35,721 nt of DNA. Source: Pseudoalteromonas sp. 3D05 (GTDB taxonomy: Bacteria > Pseudomonadota > Gammaproteobacteria > Enterobacterales > Alteromonadaceae). Positions 1-9,512 of the stretch are shown piece by piece. The stretch's first letter is position 1. Each line of letters opens with the position of its first letter. Below the pieces are notes generated by a model. The model ran no database searches and was not told the DNA's origin. It saw only the letters and a program-made list of their open reading frames with translations. The position numbers and the translations under genes were made by a program. The stretch lies in contig NZ_PDUS01000003.1 in NCBI RefSeq assembly GCF_002723455.1, positions 210,029-245,749 on the forward strand. Direction: 5' to 3'.

Positions 1-20
1 CGGCTGACGGCTGACGGCTA
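1..20. repeat. Short heptamer tandem repeat
   Basis: The unit CGGCTGA is repeated two and a partial times at the window edge, just beyond the lpdA terminator. Similar intergenic heptamer runs occur elsewhere in the window, for example CTAGGTG near 29400. No function is assigned, and the left extent cannot be seen. Confidence 0.5.
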
Positions 21-26
21 TAAAAA

Positions 27-56
27 CAAAAAACCCAAGCCGAAGCCTGGGTTTTT
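27..56 (-). terminator. Rho-independent terminator of lpdA
   Basis: On the minus strand the arm AAACCCAGGC, a TTCG tetraloop and the arm GCTTGGGTTT form a 10-bp stem with one G.U pair, followed by a T-rich run. It lies about 20 bases past the lpdA stop. The A/T-rich flanks could also let it work on the other strand. Confidence 0.85.
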
Positions 57-76
57 AAACAGTTAACTAAAAGAGT

Positions 77-1504
77 TTACTTCTTCTTTTTTACTGCTTT
101 TTTGTTTGGTAGGTCAGTAATTGAACCTTCAAAGATTTCAGCAGCAAGGCCAATTGACTCGTTCAATGTTGGGTGAGCGTGAATAGTCAGTGCTAAATCT
201 TCACCATCAGCGCCCATTTCAACAGCTAGGCCGATTTCACCAAGCATTTCGCCTGCATTGATACCGATCATAGCACCACCGATTACGCGGCCACTGTCTT
301 TATCAAAGATAAGCTTAGTTGAACCTTCAGTACGAGCAGATGCAATTGCACGACCTGAAGCAGCCCATGGGAATACAGCTGTCTCGATGCTTAAACCTTG
401 CTCTTTAGCTTCTTTTTCAGTAACACCTACCCATGCGATTTCTGGGTCAGTATACGCAATTGAAGGAATGCACTTAGGATCAAAGTAATGTTTTTGACCA
501 GAAATAACTTCTGCAGCAACATGACCTTCATGAACAGCCTTATGCGCAAGCATAGGTTGACCAACAATGTCACCAATTGCAAAAATGTTATCAACATTAG
601 TTTTAAGTTGCTTATCAACATTAATGAAGCCACGCTCATCAACGTTAACGCCCGCTTTATCTGCATCAAGTAATTTACCATTTGGTGTACGACCAACAGC
701 AACAAGTACTTTGTCGTAACGTACAGGCTCTGCTGGTGCATTCTTGCCTTCAAACGTTACATATAAACCGTCATCTTTTGCTTCAACGCCAGTTACTTTG
801 GTAGAAAGCATTACGTTAAACTTGTCTTTAACGTAGCGTTGGTAAATTTTGATGATGTCTTTATCAGCAGCAGGAACAAGCTGGTCAGCAAACTCAACAA
901 CATCAATGTTTGAACCTAGTGCACGGTACACAGTACCCATCTCAAGACCGATGATACCACCACCTAGTACAAGTAGTTTTTCTGGTACATCTTTAAGCTC
1001 TAGTGCGCCAGTTGAATCAATTACACGGTCATCTTCAGGGATGAAAGGTAAGTTTACTGGTTGTGAACCGGCTGCAATAATAGCGTTGTCGAACGTAATC
1101 GTTGTTGCGCCATCAGCACCTTCAACTGCGATTGTGTTGCTGCCAGTGAATTTACCATAACCGTAAACCACTTTAACTTTGCGCATCTTAGCCATGCCGT
1201 CAAGGCCGCCAGTTAACTGACCAATAACAGAGTCTTTCCAAGAGCGAACTTTGTCTAAGTCAATTTGTGGTGCGCCAAAAGTAACACCATGAGATGACAT
1301 TTCAGCAGCATCATCAATTACTTTAGCTACGTGTAATAATGCTTTTGAAGGGATACAACCAACATTTAGACATACACCGCCTAATGTATCGCGAGATTCT
1401 ACTAATGTTACTTCTAAGCCCAAGTCAGCAGCACGGAAAGCCGCAGAATAACCACCAGGACCACCGCCTAGTACAACAACTTGAGTTTTTAATTCATTGC
1501 TCAT
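77..1504 (-). CDS. lpdA: Dihydrolipoyl dehydrogenase (E3)
   Basis: This is the FAD-dependent E3 subunit shared by pyruvate and 2-oxoglutarate dehydrogenase and glycine cleavage. It reoxidises dihydrolipoyl groups and passes electrons to NAD+ in the cytoplasm. The 475-aa length matches E. coli Lpd (474). Visible are an N-terminal FAD motif GGGPGGYSAA (13-22), the redox disulfide C45/C50 in CLNVGCIPSK, a second Rossmann motif GGGIIGLEMG, and the C-terminal HAHPTLNES with the catalytic His444/Glu449 pair. The tail is lysine-rich (VKKKK). AAGG about 8 bases upstream supports the ATG. It is the last gene of the pdh locus, but a terminator separates it from aceF, so it probably also has its own promoter, in keeping with its use by several complexes. 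Confidence 0.97.
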   Translation of the reverse strand: MSNELKTQVVVLGGGPGGYSAAFRAADLGLEVTLVESRDTLGGVCLNVGCIPSKALLHVAKVIDDAAEMSSHGVTFGAPQIDLDKVRSWKDSVIGQLTGGLDGMAKMRKVKVVYGYGKFTGSNTIAVEGADGATTITFDNAIIAAGSQPVNLPFIPEDDRVIDSTGALELKDVPEKLLVLGGGIIGLEMGTVYRALGSNIDVVEFADQLVPAADKDIIKIYQRYVKDKFNVMLSTKVTGVEAKDDGLYVTFEGKNAPAEPVRYDKVLVAVGRTPNGKLLDADKAGVNVDERGFINVDKQLKTNVDNIFAIGDIVGQPMLAHKAVHEGHVAAEVISGQKHYFDPKCIPSIAYTDPEIAWVGVTEKEAKEQGLSIETAVFPWAASGRAIASARTEGSTKLIFDKDSGRVIGGAMIGINAGEMLGEIGLAVEMGADGEDLALTIHAHPTLNESIGLAAEIFEGSITDLPNKKAVKKKK

Positions 1505-1549
1505 GCTATTACCTTAATTGTTTGAACGGGACACTGCCCTAAAGTTTAA

Positions 1550-1572
1550 CTGCCATGTTTCTGCATGGGCAG
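1550..1572 (-). other. Hairpin in lpdA 5' leader
   Basis: Arms CTGCCATG and CATGGGCAG around TTTCTG form a stem with one bulged G, about 45 bases ahead of the lpdA start. It would lie in the lpdA leader RNA. No known riboswitch class is recognised; it may only be a structural element. Confidence 0.4.
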
Positions 1573-1634
1573 AAAGCCAGAGCAGATCAAAAATTTATGC
1601 AAATATACCAATAGTGTATCATTGCAAATGGTAA

Positions 1635-1666
1635 AAATCCCAGCAAAAAACAACTGGCTGGGATTT
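1635..1666 (-). terminator. Terminator between aceF and lpdA
   Basis: On the minus strand AAATCCCAGC and GCTGGGATTT form a perfect 10-bp stem with a 12-base loop, followed by TTTTTACC. It lies 38 bases past the aceF stop and would end most pdhR-aceEF transcripts before lpdA. Confidence 0.8.
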
Positions 1667-1703
1667 GATTCTATTTATTTAACTAGATGCATCAATTACT
1701 GCA

Positions 1704-3608
1704 TTACATCACTAGTTGGCGAATATCGCTCATGTAACTTGCAAGGGTCACAGTAAAGCGTGCCGCTAGTGCACCGTCAATCACTCTATGGTCGTATGAC
1801 ATTGAAAGTGGAACCATTAATTTAGGCTCAAATTCTTTACCATTCCATTTTGGTTTCATTTCAGATTTGGAAACACCTAAAATAGCAACCTCTGGCGCAT
1901 TAACGATTGGCGTAAACGCTGTACCGCCAATACCACCTAAGCTTGAAATAGTAAAACAACCACCTTGCATATCAGAAGAGGTAAGCTTGCCTTCACGCGC
2001 TTTAACCGAGATATCCATCAGCTCGCGTGATAATTCAATGATGCCTTTCTTATCAACATCTTTAAATACTGGAACAACTAAACCATTTGGCGTATCAACC
2101 GCTACACCAATATTGATGTACTTTTTAAGAATTAAGCTTTCACCGTCTTCAGATAACGACGAGTTAAATGTAGGGAACTCAGCCAATGCTTTTGCCGCTG
2201 CTTTCATTACAAATACTAATGGCGTTATTTTAACACCGAGCTTTTTCTTCTCATTAAGTGCGTTTTGCTCTTTACGGAATTGCTCAAGAGTCGTGATATC
2301 AGCTTCATCAAACTGGGTAACGTGAGGGATTTGCACCCAGTTACGGTGTAAGTTCTTGCCTGATAGTTTTTGAATACGTGACAGTTTCTTCTCTTCGATT
2401 TCACCAAACTTAGCAAAATCAACTTTTGGCCAAGGGATTAAACCAAGCTCACCGCCACCCGCGTTGCCTTTGCCAGCAGATAACTGACCAGACTCAACTT
2501 GCTTAACTAGGTTTTTAACATAGTTTTGCACGTCTTCTTTAATAACACGGTTTTTACGGCCTGAACCTTTTACGTTCGCAAGGTTAATACCAAACTCACG
2601 GGCCAAACGGCGAACAACTGGCGATGCATGAGCATAGGCACTGTTGTTTTCAAAGCTTTCATTACTGGCTTTTGCAGGAGCAGCACTTGGCGTAGACTCT
2701 TTTTGTGCAGGTTTTGATTCAGTTTTTTCAGCAGCTTTTTTCTCTGCTTTTGGCGCTTCGCTTGGCGCACTGCCAGCCACTTCAAACACAAAAATAAGCG
2801 AACCAGTTTTAACTTTGTCGCCTGTTGCTACTTTGATCTCTTTAACGGTACCTGCAAACGGCGCAGGTACTTCCATGGCAGCTTTGTCGCCTTCAACGTT
2901 TAAGATTGATTGCTCTTCTTCAACCTTATCGCCAACGGCAACCATCACTTCTGTGACTTCAACTTCATCATCACCAATATCTGGCACGTTGACTTCTTTG
3001 CTGCTTGAACTTGCCGCTGGTGCAGATTCTTGCGCTGGTTCGTCTTGTGTAGGGGCCGCTGACTCGCCACCCGCGATTTCAAAAACAAACACTAATGAGC
3101 CTGTTTTTACTTTGTCGCCAGTCGCAATTTTGATTTCTTTAACGGTACCTGCGAACGGTGCTGGCACTTCCATTGCCGCTTTGTCGCCTTCAACGTTTAA
3201 GATAGATTGCTCTTCTTCTACGCTATCGCCCACTGCAACCATGATTTCTGTGACTTCAACTTCATCATCACCGATATCTGGCACGGTCACTTCTTTTGTC
3301 GTTGAGCCTGAAGAGGCAGCAGGTGCTGCGTCTTCAGATTTAGCCGGCGCTTCTGGCGCTTTTTCTTCACCTGCACTTTCGCCTTCAAAAATCATAATTA
3401 AAGAGCCAGTGGTAACCGTGTCACCTTCGCTTACTTTAATTTCTTTAACTGTACCCGCTTGCGCAGCCGGTACTTCCATTGACGCTTTATCGCCTTCAAC
3501 AGTAAGAAGTGATTGGTCAACTTCAACAACGTCGCCAACACTCACTAAGATTTCGGTTACTTCGACTTCATCGCCACCGATATCTGGTACATTAATTTCA
3601 ATACTCAT
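1704..3608 (-). CDS. aceF: Dihydrolipoamide acetyltransferase (E2 of pyruvate dehydrogenase)
   Basis: This is the E2 core of pyruvate dehydrogenase; it moves acetyl groups from E1 via lipoyl arms to CoA. The protein has 634 aa. Three N-terminal lipoyl domains (about 2-75, 104-177, 203-276) carry lipoylated lysines at K41, K143 and K242 in GDKA motifs, separated by Ala/Pro/Glu/Lys linkers. A peripheral-subunit-binding domain follows (about 326-363), then the catalytic domain (about 400-634) with DHRVIDG (His607). Lipoyl domains 2 and 3 are almost identical, also in DNA, with a 297-bp repeat offset. The start lies 11 bases after the aceE stop, preceded by GAGG, so it is co-transcribed with aceE. 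Confidence 0.97.
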   Translation of the reverse strand: MSIEINVPDIGGDEVEVTEILVSVGDVVEVDQSLLTVEGDKASMEVPAAQAGTVKEIKVSEGDTVTTGSLIMIFEGESAGEEKAPEAPAKSEDAAPAASSGSTTKEVTVPDIGDDEVEVTEIMVAVGDSVEEEQSILNVEGDKAAMEVPAPFAGTVKEIKIATGDKVKTGSLVFVFEIAGGESAAPTQDEPAQESAPAASSSSKEVNVPDIGDDEVEVTEVMVAVGDKVEEEQSILNVEGDKAAMEVPAPFAGTVKEIKVATGDKVKTGSLIFVFEVAGSAPSEAPKAEKKAAEKTESKPAQKESTPSAAPAKASNESFENNSAYAHASPVVRRLAREFGINLANVKGSGRKNRVIKEDVQNYVKNLVKQVESGQLSAGKGNAGGGELGLIPWPKVDFAKFGEIEEKKLSRIQKLSGKNLHRNWVQIPHVTQFDEADITTLEQFRKEQNALNEKKKLGVKITPLVFVMKAAAKALAEFPTFNSSLSEDGESLILKKYINIGVAVDTPNGLVVPVFKDVDKKGIIELSRELMDISVKAREGKLTSSDMQGGCFTISSLGGIGGTAFTPIVNAPEVAILGVSKSEMKPKWNGKEFEPKLMVPLSMSYDHRVIDGALAARFTVTLASYMSDIRQLVM

Positions 3609-3619
3609 TGCAAAACCTC

Positions 3620-6286
3620 TTAAGCGTACAGTGGGTTAAGTTTGTTAGTGTCGATGTCGAACTTCTTAAGCGCGTCAACCACCACTGACTTTTCAACTTC
3701 ACCACGTTTAGCCAGTTCAGATAACGTAGCAACAACAACATAACCTGCGTTAACTTCAAAGTGACGACGTAAGTTTTCACGGCTGTCTGAACGACCGTAA
3801 CCATCTGTGCCCAATACTTTGTAGTTGCTGCTAGGAATGAATGAACGCGCTTGCTCAGCGTAGTTTTTCATGTAATCCGTTGCGGCAACAGTCACTGAAT
3901 CATTTAGTACGCTAGTGATGTAAGCAGTTTTTTGCTCAGCTTCTGGGTTAAGCATGTTTGAACGCTCAACGTCTTGACCATCACGAGTAAGTTCGTTGAA
4001 TGACGTTACAGAGAAAACATCTGATGCAATGCCATAGTCATCACTTAAGATGGCTGCCGCTTTACGTACTTCTGTCATGATAGTACCTGAGCTTAATAGC
4101 TGTACGTTGGCTTTTTTACCTTCGTAGCTCTCAAGTTTATAAATACCTTTACGAATACCTTCTTCAGCACCTTCAGGCATTGCTGGTTGCGCGTAGTTTT
4201 CGTTCATCAGCGTTAGGTAGTAGTAAATGTTTTCTTGGTCTTCACCGTACATACGACGAATACCGTCTTGAATAATTACTGCTACTTCGTACGCATACGT
4301 TGGATCATAAGAGATACAGTTAGGCACTGTGTTTGCAAGAATGTGGCTATGACCATCTTCGTGCTGCAGACCTTCACCATTAAGCGTTGTACGGCCTGCT
4401 GTAGCACCTAATAAGAAACCACGTGCTTGTTGGTCACCTGCCATCCACGCCATGTCGCCAACACGTTGGAAACCGAACATTGAATAGTAGATGTAGAATG
4501 GGATCATTGGTAAATCGTTAGTGCTGTATGACGTTGCCGCAGCAACCCACGATGACATTGCACCTAACTCATTGATACCTTCTTGCAATACTTGACCTGA
4601 TGTTGCTTCTTTGTAGTAAGAAACAATGTCACGGTCTTGTGGTGTGTAGTTTTGGCCATGCGGGTTATAAATACCGATTTGACGGAATAAACCTTCCATA
4701 CCAAAGGTACGTGCTTCATCTGCAATAATTGGCACGATGTTTTTACCAATGCCTTTATCTTTTAATAAGATATTAAGCGCACGTACAAAGCCCATTGTTG
4801 TAGAAATATCACGTTTTTGCTCATCTAGTAGCGGCTTAAATGCGTCTACTTCTGGCAATTGTAATTTTTCAGAGAAATTAGGGATGCGCGTAGGTGTGTA
4901 ACCTTCTAAGTCTTTACGACGAGCATGTAAGTACTTGTACTCTTCTGAGCCTTCTTCAAGCTCTAGGTAAGGTAAGTCTTTAATTGCCTCATCAGACACA
5001 AGATCTTGTAGACCTAAACGCGAACGTAAGTGTTCAACGTGTGTCATATCCATTTTCTTAACTTGGTGAGCAATATTTTTACCTTCAGCTGCTTCACCCA
5101 TGCCGTAACCTTTTACAGTTTTAGCTAGAATAACCGTAGGACGGTCATTGGTTTGCTCAGCTTTTTTGAATGCAGCGTATAGTTTAGATGGCTCATGACC
5201 ACCACGCTTAAGCGCAAAAATTTCGTCATCTGTCATATCAGCCACAAGCGCTGCTGTTTCAGGGTAACGACCAAAGAAGTGTTCACGTACGTAAGCACCG
5301 TCTTTTGCTTTATATGTTTGGTAATCACCATCGATGGTTTCGTTCATCAATTGTAATAACTTACCTGTTGTGTCTTTAGCAAGTAAGATATCCCAACCAC
5401 TGCCCCAAACTACTTTAATAACGTTCCAGCCAGCACCTTTGAACAGACCTTCAAGTTCTTGAATGATCTTACCATTACCCATTACTGGGCCATCTAGACG
5501 CTGTAGATTACAGTTGATCAGGTAGCATAGGTTATCCAGTTTTTCACGAGCAGCAAAAGAAATAGCACCACGTGATTCTGGCTCATCCATTTCACCATCA
5601 CCTAAAAACGCATAAACACGTTGGTTTTTAGTATTTTTTAAGCCACGGCCATCTAAGTACTTTAAGAAACGCGCTTGGTAAATTGACGCGATAGGACCCA
5701 GACCCATAGATACTGTAGGGAATTGCCAAAACTCAGGCATTAATTTAGGATGAGGGTATGAAGGTAAGCCGTTACCGTCTACTTCTTGGCGGAAGTTATC
5801 AAGCTGAGCCGCAGATAAACGACCTTCAACAAATGCACGTGCATAAATACCTGGAGAAATATGACCTTGATAATAAACTAAGTCACCACCGTCTACGTCA
5901 TTTGGTGCTTTAAAGAAATGGTTAAAACACACTTCATAAAAAGCAGCAGAAGACTGATAAGACGCCATATGGCCGCCTAAGTCGAGGTCTTTTTTCGATG
6001 CGCGCAATACAATCATGATTGCGTTCCAACGAATAATAGAACGAATACGGCGCTCAAGATTAACATCCCCTGGGTATGCTGGTTCTTGGTCTACCGGAAT
6101 CGTATTAACGTAGTTTGTGTTGATGCCTGTAGGCATATCAACACCGTCTAAACGGGCTTGCTCTAATACTTGCTCAAGTAAAAACTGAGCACGCTCAACA
6201 CCTTCTTCGCGCACAACTGATTCAAGAGCTTGTAACCACTCTTGTGTTTCTAGCGCGTCTACGTCAATTTTATTGACTTCAGACAT
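3620..6286 (-). CDS. aceE: Pyruvate dehydrogenase E1 component, homodimeric type
   Basis: This is thiamine-diphosphate-dependent E1, which decarboxylates pyruvate and acetylates the lipoyl arms of AceF. The 888-aa length matches E. coli AceE (887), so it is the single-chain gammaproteobacterial form. The ThDP motif starts at GDGEMDEPE (229-237) and ends around the INCN at 258-260. Conserved N-terminal histidines include H106 and H142. An AAGGA about 9 bases upstream supports the ATG. The 93-base gap to pdhR shows no terminator, so the main promoter is probably the one ahead of pdhR. Confidence 0.97.
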   Translation of the reverse strand: MSEVNKIDVDALETQEWLQALESVVREEGVERAQFLLEQVLEQARLDGVDMPTGINTNYVNTIPVDQEPAYPGDVNLERRIRSIIRWNAIMIVLRASKKDLDLGGHMASYQSSAAFYEVCFNHFFKAPNDVDGGDLVYYQGHISPGIYARAFVEGRLSAAQLDNFRQEVDGNGLPSYPHPKLMPEFWQFPTVSMGLGPIASIYQARFLKYLDGRGLKNTKNQRVYAFLGDGEMDEPESRGAISFAAREKLDNLCYLINCNLQRLDGPVMGNGKIIQELEGLFKGAGWNVIKVVWGSGWDILLAKDTTGKLLQLMNETIDGDYQTYKAKDGAYVREHFFGRYPETAALVADMTDDEIFALKRGGHEPSKLYAAFKKAEQTNDRPTVILAKTVKGYGMGEAAEGKNIAHQVKKMDMTHVEHLRSRLGLQDLVSDEAIKDLPYLELEEGSEEYKYLHARRKDLEGYTPTRIPNFSEKLQLPEVDAFKPLLDEQKRDISTTMGFVRALNILLKDKGIGKNIVPIIADEARTFGMEGLFRQIGIYNPHGQNYTPQDRDIVSYYKEATSGQVLQEGINELGAMSSWVAAATSYSTNDLPMIPFYIYYSMFGFQRVGDMAWMAGDQQARGFLLGATAGRTTLNGEGLQHEDGHSHILANTVPNCISYDPTYAYEVAVIIQDGIRRMYGEDQENIYYYLTLMNENYAQPAMPEGAEEGIRKGIYKLESYEGKKANVQLLSSGTIMTEVRKAAAILSDDYGIASDVFSVTSFNELTRDGQDVERSNMLNPEAEQKTAYITSVLNDSVTVAATDYMKNYAEQARSFIPSSNYKVLGTDGYGRSDSRENLRRHFEVNAGYVVVATLSELAKRGEVEKSVVVDALKKFDIDTNKLNPLYA

Positions 6287-6379
6287 ATGGAGGTTTCCTT
6301 ATGTTTAAAATACGAATGTTTTTAATTAATACGGTAAATTGTGTGTTGCACCACCGTACTTGTTTAAATAGTTACTTTG

Positions 6380-7129
6380 CTAATTCTGTTTTGTGCGTCT
6401 TAAACTACGTTCAATTCGCGAATGCTCTTTGCCTGCTTCAAGCAATGCTTCTTCAATAAAGGCTAAGTGAGCATTACTGGCTAAACGAGCTTGTTCTGGA
6501 TTCCCTTCAATCACCGCATCCATTAACAAACGGCGATGCTCTGCTAACTGCTTACTAATATGTGGCTTTTCCAACAAGACGGTTAAGTTTTGTAAAATAT
6601 TTTGCTCAAGCAGCGCTTGCATTCCTCGCACTAAATGCAACAACACCACATTGTGTGATGACTCCGCCACGCTAAAATGAAACGCGTTGATTGCTTTAGC
6701 TTTTTGTTGCAAATCGTCGTTTGCTGATGCAATGCTGTCAAAACTTTGTTTTACTTTATCAAAGTCAGTACTCGTGCCACGAAGTGCAGCATAATATGCA
6801 GCAATACCTTCTAAGGCGTGACGGAACTCTAATAAATCAAACTGTGATTCAGGGTGTTTACTGATCAAATCGAAGAGCGGATCAGTGAGCCCTTCCTCTA
6901 ACTGGTTTTTTACAAAGGTACCGCCACCTTGACGGCGAGTAACTAAGCCTTTGGCCTCTAACTTTTGAATTGCCTCGCGCAATGAAGGACGCGACACTTC
7001 AAACTGTTTTGCTAATTCCCGCTCCGGCGGCAGTTTTTCACCGGGTGCTAATGACCCCTCAAGAATCATATTCTCAAGTTGTTGTAAAATAACATCCGAC
7101 AATTTTGCTGCTTTAATCTTTAAAGACAT
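6380..7129 (-). CDS. pdhR: Pyruvate dehydrogenase complex repressor, GntR/FadR subfamily
   Basis: This is a transcriptional repressor that senses pyruvate and controls the pdh operon. It has 249 aa (E. coli 254). The N-terminal winged helix-turn-helix spans about 7-75, with the GntR signature PPERELAKQFEVSRPSLREA and the wing RRQGGGTFV. The C-terminal all-helical FCD ligand domain begins near LLEFRHALEG and contains HFSVAESSHN and the AEHRRLLMDAV stretch. It is the first gene of pdhR-aceE-aceF-lpdA. Its promoter carries a TTGGT-N3-ACCAA palindrome just downstream of the -10 box, consistent with autorepression. The ribosome binding site is weak. Confidence 0.95.
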   Translation of the reverse strand: MSLKIKAAKLSDVILQQLENMILEGSLAPGEKLPPERELAKQFEVSRPSLREAIQKLEAKGLVTRRQGGGTFVKNQLEEGLTDPLFDLISKHPESQFDLLEFRHALEGIAAYYAALRGTSTDFDKVKQSFDSIASANDDLQQKAKAINAFHFSVAESSHNVVLLHLVRGMQALLEQNILQNLTVLLEKPHISKQLAEHRRLLMDAVIEGNPEQARLASNAHLAFIEEALLEAGKEHSRIERSLRRTKQN

Positions 7130-7152
7130 TCATCAACGTCCGCATTGTAGTG

Positions 7153-7182
7153 GGCTCTGGTTCTAAACAACCAGATTGAGCC
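7153..7182 (-). other. Inverted repeat in pdhR leader
   Basis: GGCTC/TGGTT pair with AACCA/GAGCC around a 6-base loop, with a 4-base asymmetric bulge, about 25 bases ahead of the pdhR ATG. It would form a leader hairpin. Its role is unknown. Confidence 0.35.
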
Positions 7183-7205
7183 TATAGCTAAAACCAAAAG
7201 GTAAA

Positions 7206-7218
7206 TTGGTCATACCAA
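7206..7218 (-). promoter_or_regulatory. PdhR operator
   Basis: The palindrome TTGGT-CAT-ACCAA, inside AAATTGGT...ACCAAATTT, matches the known PdhR consensus TTGGTNNNACCAA. It lies about 11 bases downstream of the proposed -10 box, covering roughly +5 to +17. This is the expected place for steric repression of pdhR-aceEF. Confidence 0.85.
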
Positions 7219-7229
7219 ATTTGAGCCAT

Positions 7230-7258
7230 ACGTTATCAAAAAGCAAGTTTGCTGTCAA
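7230..7258 (-). promoter_or_regulatory. Sigma70 promoter of pdhR-aceEF
   Basis: On the minus strand a perfect -35 TTGACA (7253-7258), a 17-base spacer and -10 TAACGT (7230-7235) precede pdhR. Transcription would start near 7223, giving a leader of about 94 bases that contains the PdhR operator. Confidence 0.75.
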
Positions 7259-7365
7259 TTTCACGAAGAATACATACAACAAAACAGCCTAACGCATTTA
7301 GCTCAAAGAATAAACAGTAGGTTATATCGAGTGGCTTTGGGAGGATTTTTTTACGTGGCCTCAAA

Positions 7366-7376
7366 TGGTCTGACCA
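7366..7376. promoter_or_regulatory. Second GntR-type palindrome, PdhR-like or FadR-like
   Basis: TGGTCTGACCA is a perfect palindrome about 110 bp upstream of the pdhR -35 box. It fits the PdhR core TGGTNNNACCA and also the E. coli FadR core TGGTCNGACCA. Either a distal PdhR site or a fatty-acid regulator site is possible. Confidence 0.45.
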
Positions 7377-7429
7377 GACATCCCCATTAATAAGCGGGCT
7401 ATTTACTATCAATAAATAACTTACAAATT

Positions 7430-8090
7430 TTTGTATAAAGAGAAGTGAATAAGGAAAAGCGGCGGGTAACGAGCTTCGAGCTGCAGGTTATATACCCAAG
7501 CCACCTCAAGATGCAGAATTCAGCGTTTCACAGGGGCTTAATATCAAGGCGTTACTTTGCAGGAATGGCACTCCCTTTTAAGAAGTAACAACGATGAGAG
7601 TAAGTTCCTGTGAAGCGCCCAGAGGGTTGGTTTAAAAGCGATTTATACTGCGTTATTGATTTTAACAATAGAACCACTATTACTTGCAATCATTGCCTTG
7701 CCTATATCGCTTTTAATTCCAACTGAAACTCGCATCTTGAGGTGGTTTGGGTATACATACACCTAGCCATGACCATCTTTTACCACCGCGGCGCTACACC
7801 GAGAAGAAATAACCACGGGCTGCGAACTATAAATAAACCTAGCTTCTAGTACCTTTAATCCAGTACCTATAACCATCCACTTCTTTGTGAATAAATTACT
7901 TAAAACAATTTTGCCCAAAGAGAAGTGAGTAAGAAAAACTATGGACTTTGTGCAACGATCAGCGAGTAATTCACCTAGCCACAACCATATTTTGCTGTAG
8001 TGGGCTCCGAGGCGCTTCACGCTACACAAAGAAGAAAGGTTAGACCTAGTACTATTCACTTCCTTAGCACCTAGCGCCTTTACTATTTCT
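7430..8090. repeat. Gene-free block of degenerate dispersed repeats between pdhR and ampE
   Basis: No credible gene is present; in E. coli aroP occupies this position. The DNA is a patchwork of degenerate repeat units: CACCTAGCCA-N-ACCAT-type runs at 7760 and 7972, AGAAGTGA(A/G)TAAG at 7441 and 7921, and CTTAGCACCTAGCGCC near 8063. Related pieces occur in either orientation at 12790-12900, 16275-16560 and 29393-29420. A MITE-like element (7491-7755) is inserted in the block. An open frame at 7763-8125 merely crosses these repeats. Confidence 0.6.
7491..7755. mobile_element. MITE-like element, 265 bp, with 24-bp terminal inverted repeats
   Basis: The ends 7491-7514 and 7732-7755 are inverted copies of each other (23 of 24 bases; outer part TATACCCAA, inner part CCACCTCAAGATGC). 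Nested inside are two hairpin arms: GCGTTTCACAGG at 7523-7534 with CCTGTGAAGCGC at 7607-7618, and TTAAAAGCGAT at 7632-7642 with ATCGCTTTTAA at 7706-7716. There is no coding capacity. This is the architecture of a non-autonomous transposon derivative. No clear target duplication can be defined because the flanks are TA-rich. Confidence 0.75.
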
Positions 8091-8942
8091 TTACGCCAGT
8101 CCACCAAATAGAGTAAGTAAAGCAATAAGTACTAAGTAAAATAAAACATTACGCTTAACTAGCTTCATCATACATGTTGCCTCTGCTGTGCAACCAAAAT
8201 GCGCTTGTTCAATTTGCTCCGCAGCTAAAGCCGTATTAGCCACAACATTGCGATTGCTCACAGAAAAGTCAAACGCATACTTAAGCAAGCAGCTTGTTCC
8301 CTTATTAAAATTACCAATCACTAAGTAACCAAAACTGGTAATACGTGCCGGTAGCCAATCAAGCCAAAATAGTAGTGTGTGAATCAGTTTGAATCGAGCC
8401 ACATAAGGCACTTTTCTATCTTCACGCACCAAGTCAGCATAAGTGCGTACTAACGCATAAAATACAGCACCGGGCGCACCTAAAACCACAAACCAAAAAA
8501 TCACTGCACAATAGAAACGAAAATTGATCCAAGCCAATGTTTGTCCAAACGTTTCACCGCCGGGCTCGTTTTCAGTTTTTTTCTGCCCCATTTGCAAAGC
8601 ATATAAAGTTGCAGCCTCTTTATCATCACGGGTTAGCGCATTGAGGTATGATTTATATAATGCGCGATGTTTAGCACAGCCAAAGCAAACAAGTAATACC
8701 ACTATGTTAACGACTAATTGCCAGACCACAAAATCAGAAAACGTATAAACTAATGCAATTGCAATAACAGGCAAAACTAGCCAAATCAAAAAACCATATG
8801 CTGAGTTAAACAGACCATTTTCACTCAATTGCTTTTTAGAACGCACTAAATAACCTTGTGCGTAATAGCTTATCTGCCAATAATCAGAGCGCGCACCAAG
8901 GCGCTCTAAAATCAAAGCGGTAATTATTGAAATTAAAATCAT
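8091..8942 (-). CDS. ampE: AmpE family inner-membrane protein
   Basis: This is a polytopic inner-membrane protein of the ampDE operon, historically implicated in beta-lactamase induction signalling; its biochemical role is unclear. The 283 aa match E. coli AmpE (284). It opens with MILISIITALILERLG and the family-typical R-x-DYW stretch. Hydrophobic segments lie at about 49-68, 72-88, 142-163 and 267-281. It follows ampD by 24 bases with an AGAGAG ribosome site, so it is probably co-transcribed. Its end runs into the degenerate repeat block, and no terminator hairpin was seen. Confidence 0.93.
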   Translation of the reverse strand: MILISIITALILERLGARSDYWQISYYAQGYLVRSKKQLSENGLFNSAYGFLIWLVLPVIAIALVYTFSDFVVWQLVVNIVVLLVCFGCAKHRALYKSYLNALTRDDKEAATLYALQMGQKKTENEPGGETFGQTLAWINFRFYCAVIFWFVVLGAPGAVFYALVRTYADLVREDRKVPYVARFKLIHTLLFWLDWLPARITSFGYLVIGNFNKGTSCLLKYAFDFSVSNRNVVANTALAAEQIEQAHFGCTAEATCMMKLVKRNVLFYLVLIALLTLFGGLA

Positions 8943-8966
8943 AATGCTCTCTTTACTAAAGCCAAG

Positions 8967-9512
8967 TTAATTTAGGTCGGCAAAAAAGTATTGCCAATCA
9001 AAACTTTCACCAGGATCGGTTTTTCGCCCAGGTGCAATATCACAATGCCCAACAATACGTGCTTTATTTATTGAAGGATACTTATTCATCAATAACTTAG
9101 TAATTGATTGTAATGTATTATATTGACTTTGGGTATAGCCGCTAGTATCAGTTCCCTCAAGTTCAATGCCAATGCTAAAATCATTACATCGCTCGCGCCC
9201 TAAAAACTCAGATTTACCAGCATGCCATGCCCGCTTACTAAAAGGGACATACTGCACTATTTCGCCAGTACGTTTAATAAAACAATGCGCAGATACACTA
9301 AGGCCTTGTAAATTAGAAAAACTTGGATGAGCATTGCAGTTAATTGCTCCCATAAACAAATCGTCAACATACGGTGTACCAAACTCTCCCGCCGGTAACG
9401 AAATATTATGAATCACTAATAGCGATATTTCTTCACCCTGGGGTCGAGCATCACAATGCAAGCATTCACGCTGCATTACACCTTCAAGTCTTCCTTCACA
9501 ATCAATTTGCAT
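8967..9512 (-). CDS. ampD: 1,6-anhydro-N-acetylmuramyl-L-alanine amidase
   Basis: This cytoplasmic zinc amidase cleaves the lactyl-amide bond of anhydromuropeptides during peptidoglycan recycling and so limits AmpR-dependent beta-lactamase induction. It has 181 aa, the usual AmpD size. The Amidase_2 fold is shown by the zinc ligands H35 (VIHNISLP), H156 and D166 (GHCDIAPGRKTDPG), the catalytic region SIGIELEG (Glu117) and Lys164. There is no signal peptide, which separates it from AmiD. It is divergent from nadC and first in an ampD-ampE operon. Confidence 0.96.
   Translation of the reverse strand: MQIDCEGRLEGVMQRECLHCDARPQGEEISLLVIHNISLPAGEFGTPYVDDLFMGAINCNAHPSFSNLQGLSVSAHCFIKRTGEIVQYVPFSKRAWHAGKSEFLGRERCNDFSIGIELEGTDTSGYTQSQYNTLQSITKLLMNKYPSINKARIVGHCDIAPGRKTDPGESFDWQYFFADLN

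Noticed and set aside
2644..3639. Long plus-strand open frame of 331 codons opposite aceF
   Set aside because: It is an antisense shadow of the Ala/Glu/Val-rich lipoyl domains, with low-complexity Ser/Thr/Pro translation.
7763..8125. Minus-strand open frame of 120 codons
   Set aside because: It runs over degenerate repeats and overlaps the ampE 3' end. The protein has no family character and the frame follows repeat units.
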